Assembly (NCBI GenBank): GCA_017452565.1
Contig: JAFTMF010000118.1
Coordinates: 1 to 17,015, forward strand
Reading direction: 5' to 3'
DNA from: Clostridia bacterium
GTDB taxonomy: Bacteria > Bacillota > Clostridia > Oscillospirales > CAG-272
DNA: 17,015 nucleotides
Part shown: positions 16,601-17,015 of the stretch, piece by piece
How the letters are laid out: every line of letters starts with the position of its first letter
Numbering within the stretch: position 1 is the stretch's first letter
Translations under genes and position numbers: made by a program
The notes under the pieces: generated by a model
What the model saw: only the letters and a program-made list of their open reading frames with translations
The model's database searches: none
What the model was told of the DNA's origin: nothing

Positions 16601-17015
16601 AGGGTGATTACGTCCCCGCCCATCAGATTATAGCTTTGATTTTGCGAGCCGCCCAGACTCATCAGACCGCCGTTGGTACCGTCCAGCCAAACGGTGCACC
16701 GGCTGGTGACGCCGAACTGATACACCGCCGCCAGCGACTGATTCTGGGTCATAACGAATTTGCCATTTGCAAGATCCAAACGTGCATATTCCGAGTTACT
16801 GCGGATACGAACGCCGCTTCCCGACTGGATCAACGTACTGGGATACGCACCGCCGGTAGTAACGCCGCTTCCGTTGTTGGGATAGGCGTGCATATATTTG
16901 CCGGTGCTGACGTTGCGGATCAGGTAGGTATTGGCAGAGGAATAGGAGAAAGTCCAAAGAAGGGTGTCCGGATTCGCCACGTCCGAGGTAATATTGCCCT
17001 CGTTGTCTATCGTAA
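13684..17015 (-). CDS. Large pilus tip/ancillary adhesin, LPSTG-anchored (5' end outside window)
   Basis: At least 1109 residues; the frame is open to the window edge, so a GTG at 16978-16980 is not the start. By position in reading order: a ricin/lectin-like stretch (about 16930-16740, YLIRNVSTGKYMHAY); a Listeria-Bacteroides (InlB B-type) repeat (16560-16465, GWYD...ADW); a fibro-slime/PA14-like domain (about 15830-15360) with GDDDLWVLLDGELVLDLGGI; a SpaA-like domain (15360-15050) with Lys in NIQKED and Glu in YYIRETRPP; a Cna_B domain (14920-14640; FKIWEDD, YGVEEAY); a second lectin-like insert (14615-14215); and another Cna_B domain (14135-13830; VNKAWD, YTVEESW). LPSTG is at 13800-13786, then a membrane segment and a KRERRDR tail. 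Size and position first among the visible pilus genes suggest the tip adhesin. The ligand is unknown; carbohydrate binding is inferred from the modules. Confidence 0.9.
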   Translation of the reverse strand, partial: TIDNEGNITSDVANPDTLLWTFSYSSANTYLIRNVSTGKYMHAYPNNGSGVTTGGAYPSTLIQSGSGVRIRSNSEYARLDLANGKFVMTQNQSLAAVYQFGVTSRCTVWLDGTNGGLMSLGGSQNQSYNLMGGDVITLPSEWKSPDKYAYKLQGWYDVKNSKYYLPGDEVTVTENMVFYADWVAETYDIGQFNSQTANTVSTNEFITTRVFDYGPLFNLLSTRAKVNVSSAGHTETWQMVTGGKVPYQDRDTLNYIFVDYDGGGDITYPSNRDGANTSGGVYAGLYSDELAEILFGTDNAFHPATGEGIIGKTYVGEGDYLLQYSNDPNSEYYGYYYYNASLNAASYNQSEQRFYVYEYLERTRDSSKVSGNDKYSDFLPFNSPYANTNGKDFITYTYDGLNGEYAGVNHIQYDAKYNTDNNSTNYISTNYGFGMSMELNFYLSHVPGTRDGNGQYGNKDLYGNDMHFHFAGDDDLWVLLDGELVLDLGGIHGSEAGDINFSTGVITVNGTQVGNLYDVAEGDHTLTIYYLERGSSQSNCEIRFNLAPRFSLNIQKEDVLTQDVLNGAQFSVYDDKACTIPSTLWVSKDSHDAGDPSTNVFTVVDGVAKMWGLGSGRTYYIRETRPPDAKEYSYANGIICLTLDKRGIASYTVEIIRETDEDGNIIDVSQGFTVHGFKIDEDTQEAFIIATNAKEWVKETTTVQAFKIWEDDKDHSGEAVTVYLTVTDPDGTVRRIREIVLSEENDWRYTWTNLPKYLADMVTPVRYGVEEAYHSGYYSTVTKVDELVSTTITWAEALTFKPGGVYLLKTANGCLATVSASDAKLRWLDEESAQTDPTALWTATVSGNNVKFTNGVGQTLSFNYNSNSNNRYFYATSGSATYQTLVPVSTTTGFRFYCTRSSRNYYISTTLNTSTGRLNTSTYQNSGLIFTPMTQVVETVTEKIDGWGYQLTNIPLEVETSVTVNKAWDLGMTGTEDLYIQAQVTIKLLANGKDTGRTVTLSLKNGWKDTFRGLPYTDEDGNVIVYTVEESWETEDWLPVYGEMITVNTGGGTPTYETTVTNTYRWGWGYELPSTGGLGQTPWLLGGAVILLSSASGFALRRKRERRDR
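13786..13800 (-). other. LPSTG sorting motif of the tip protein
   Basis: Codes for LPSTG, continuing GGLGQT, a hydrophobic stretch and an arginine-rich tail. The major pilin at 12212-12226 codes for LPETG continuing GGLGTT. The shared GGLG extension supports recognition by the same sortase. Confidence 0.9.

Overview
The window looks like chromosome from a mid-GC Gram-positive gut-type Firmicute, most likely a Clostridia (Oscillospiraceae/Lachnospiraceae-like). This is inferred from LPxTG-anchored sortase pili, AGGAGG-type ribosome sites, clostridial-type XylA/XylB and a cytoplasmic hemicellulose-oligosaccharide operon. No marker gene fixes the taxon.

Left part (about 93-1849, minus strand): a cytoplasmic AraC-family regulator and, downstream of it, a short-chain dehydrogenase resembling gluconate 5-dehydrogenase. 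Each has its own strong promoter (TTGACA, 17 bp, TAGAAT). The dehydrogenase ends in a good intrinsic terminator.

Centre (about 1851-11167, plus strand): a six-gene operon transcribed divergently from araC. Its order is xylulokinase (xylB), an unassigned beta-propeller protein, xylose isomerase (xylA), GH51 alpha-L-arabinofuranosidase (with a one-base frameshift), GH31 alpha-xylosidase-like enzyme and GH43 beta-xylosidase, closed by a bidirectional terminator. None of the hydrolases has a signal peptide, so the operon should trim imported xylo-, arabinoxylo- or xyloglucan-type oligosaccharides in the cytoplasm. The released xylose would then pass through XylA and XylB to xylulose 5-phosphate. 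No transporter or secreted xylanase is in the window. The araC/xylB intergenic region has overlapping divergent promoters, a palindrome over the xylB -10, and a motif that recurs upstream of the dehydrogenase promoter. This suggests one local regulon.

Right part (11180-17015, minus strand): a sortase-assembled pilus cluster. In transcription order it has a large tip or ancillary adhesin (5' end outside the window), the major pilin and a class C sortase. The adhesin combines fibro-slime/PA14-like, Cna_B-type and lectin-like modules and ends in LPSTG; the pilin ends in LPETG. A 13-bp hairpin without a U-tract sits between pilin and sortase and may set their relative expression. The pili and the sugar operon converge on the shared terminator. 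A link such as adhesion to plant fibre or mucus is plausible but is inference only.

The most interesting points are the unassigned propeller protein inside a xylose operon, the GH51 frameshift, the compact regulatory region and the modular pilus tip. I did not find a clearly new system.
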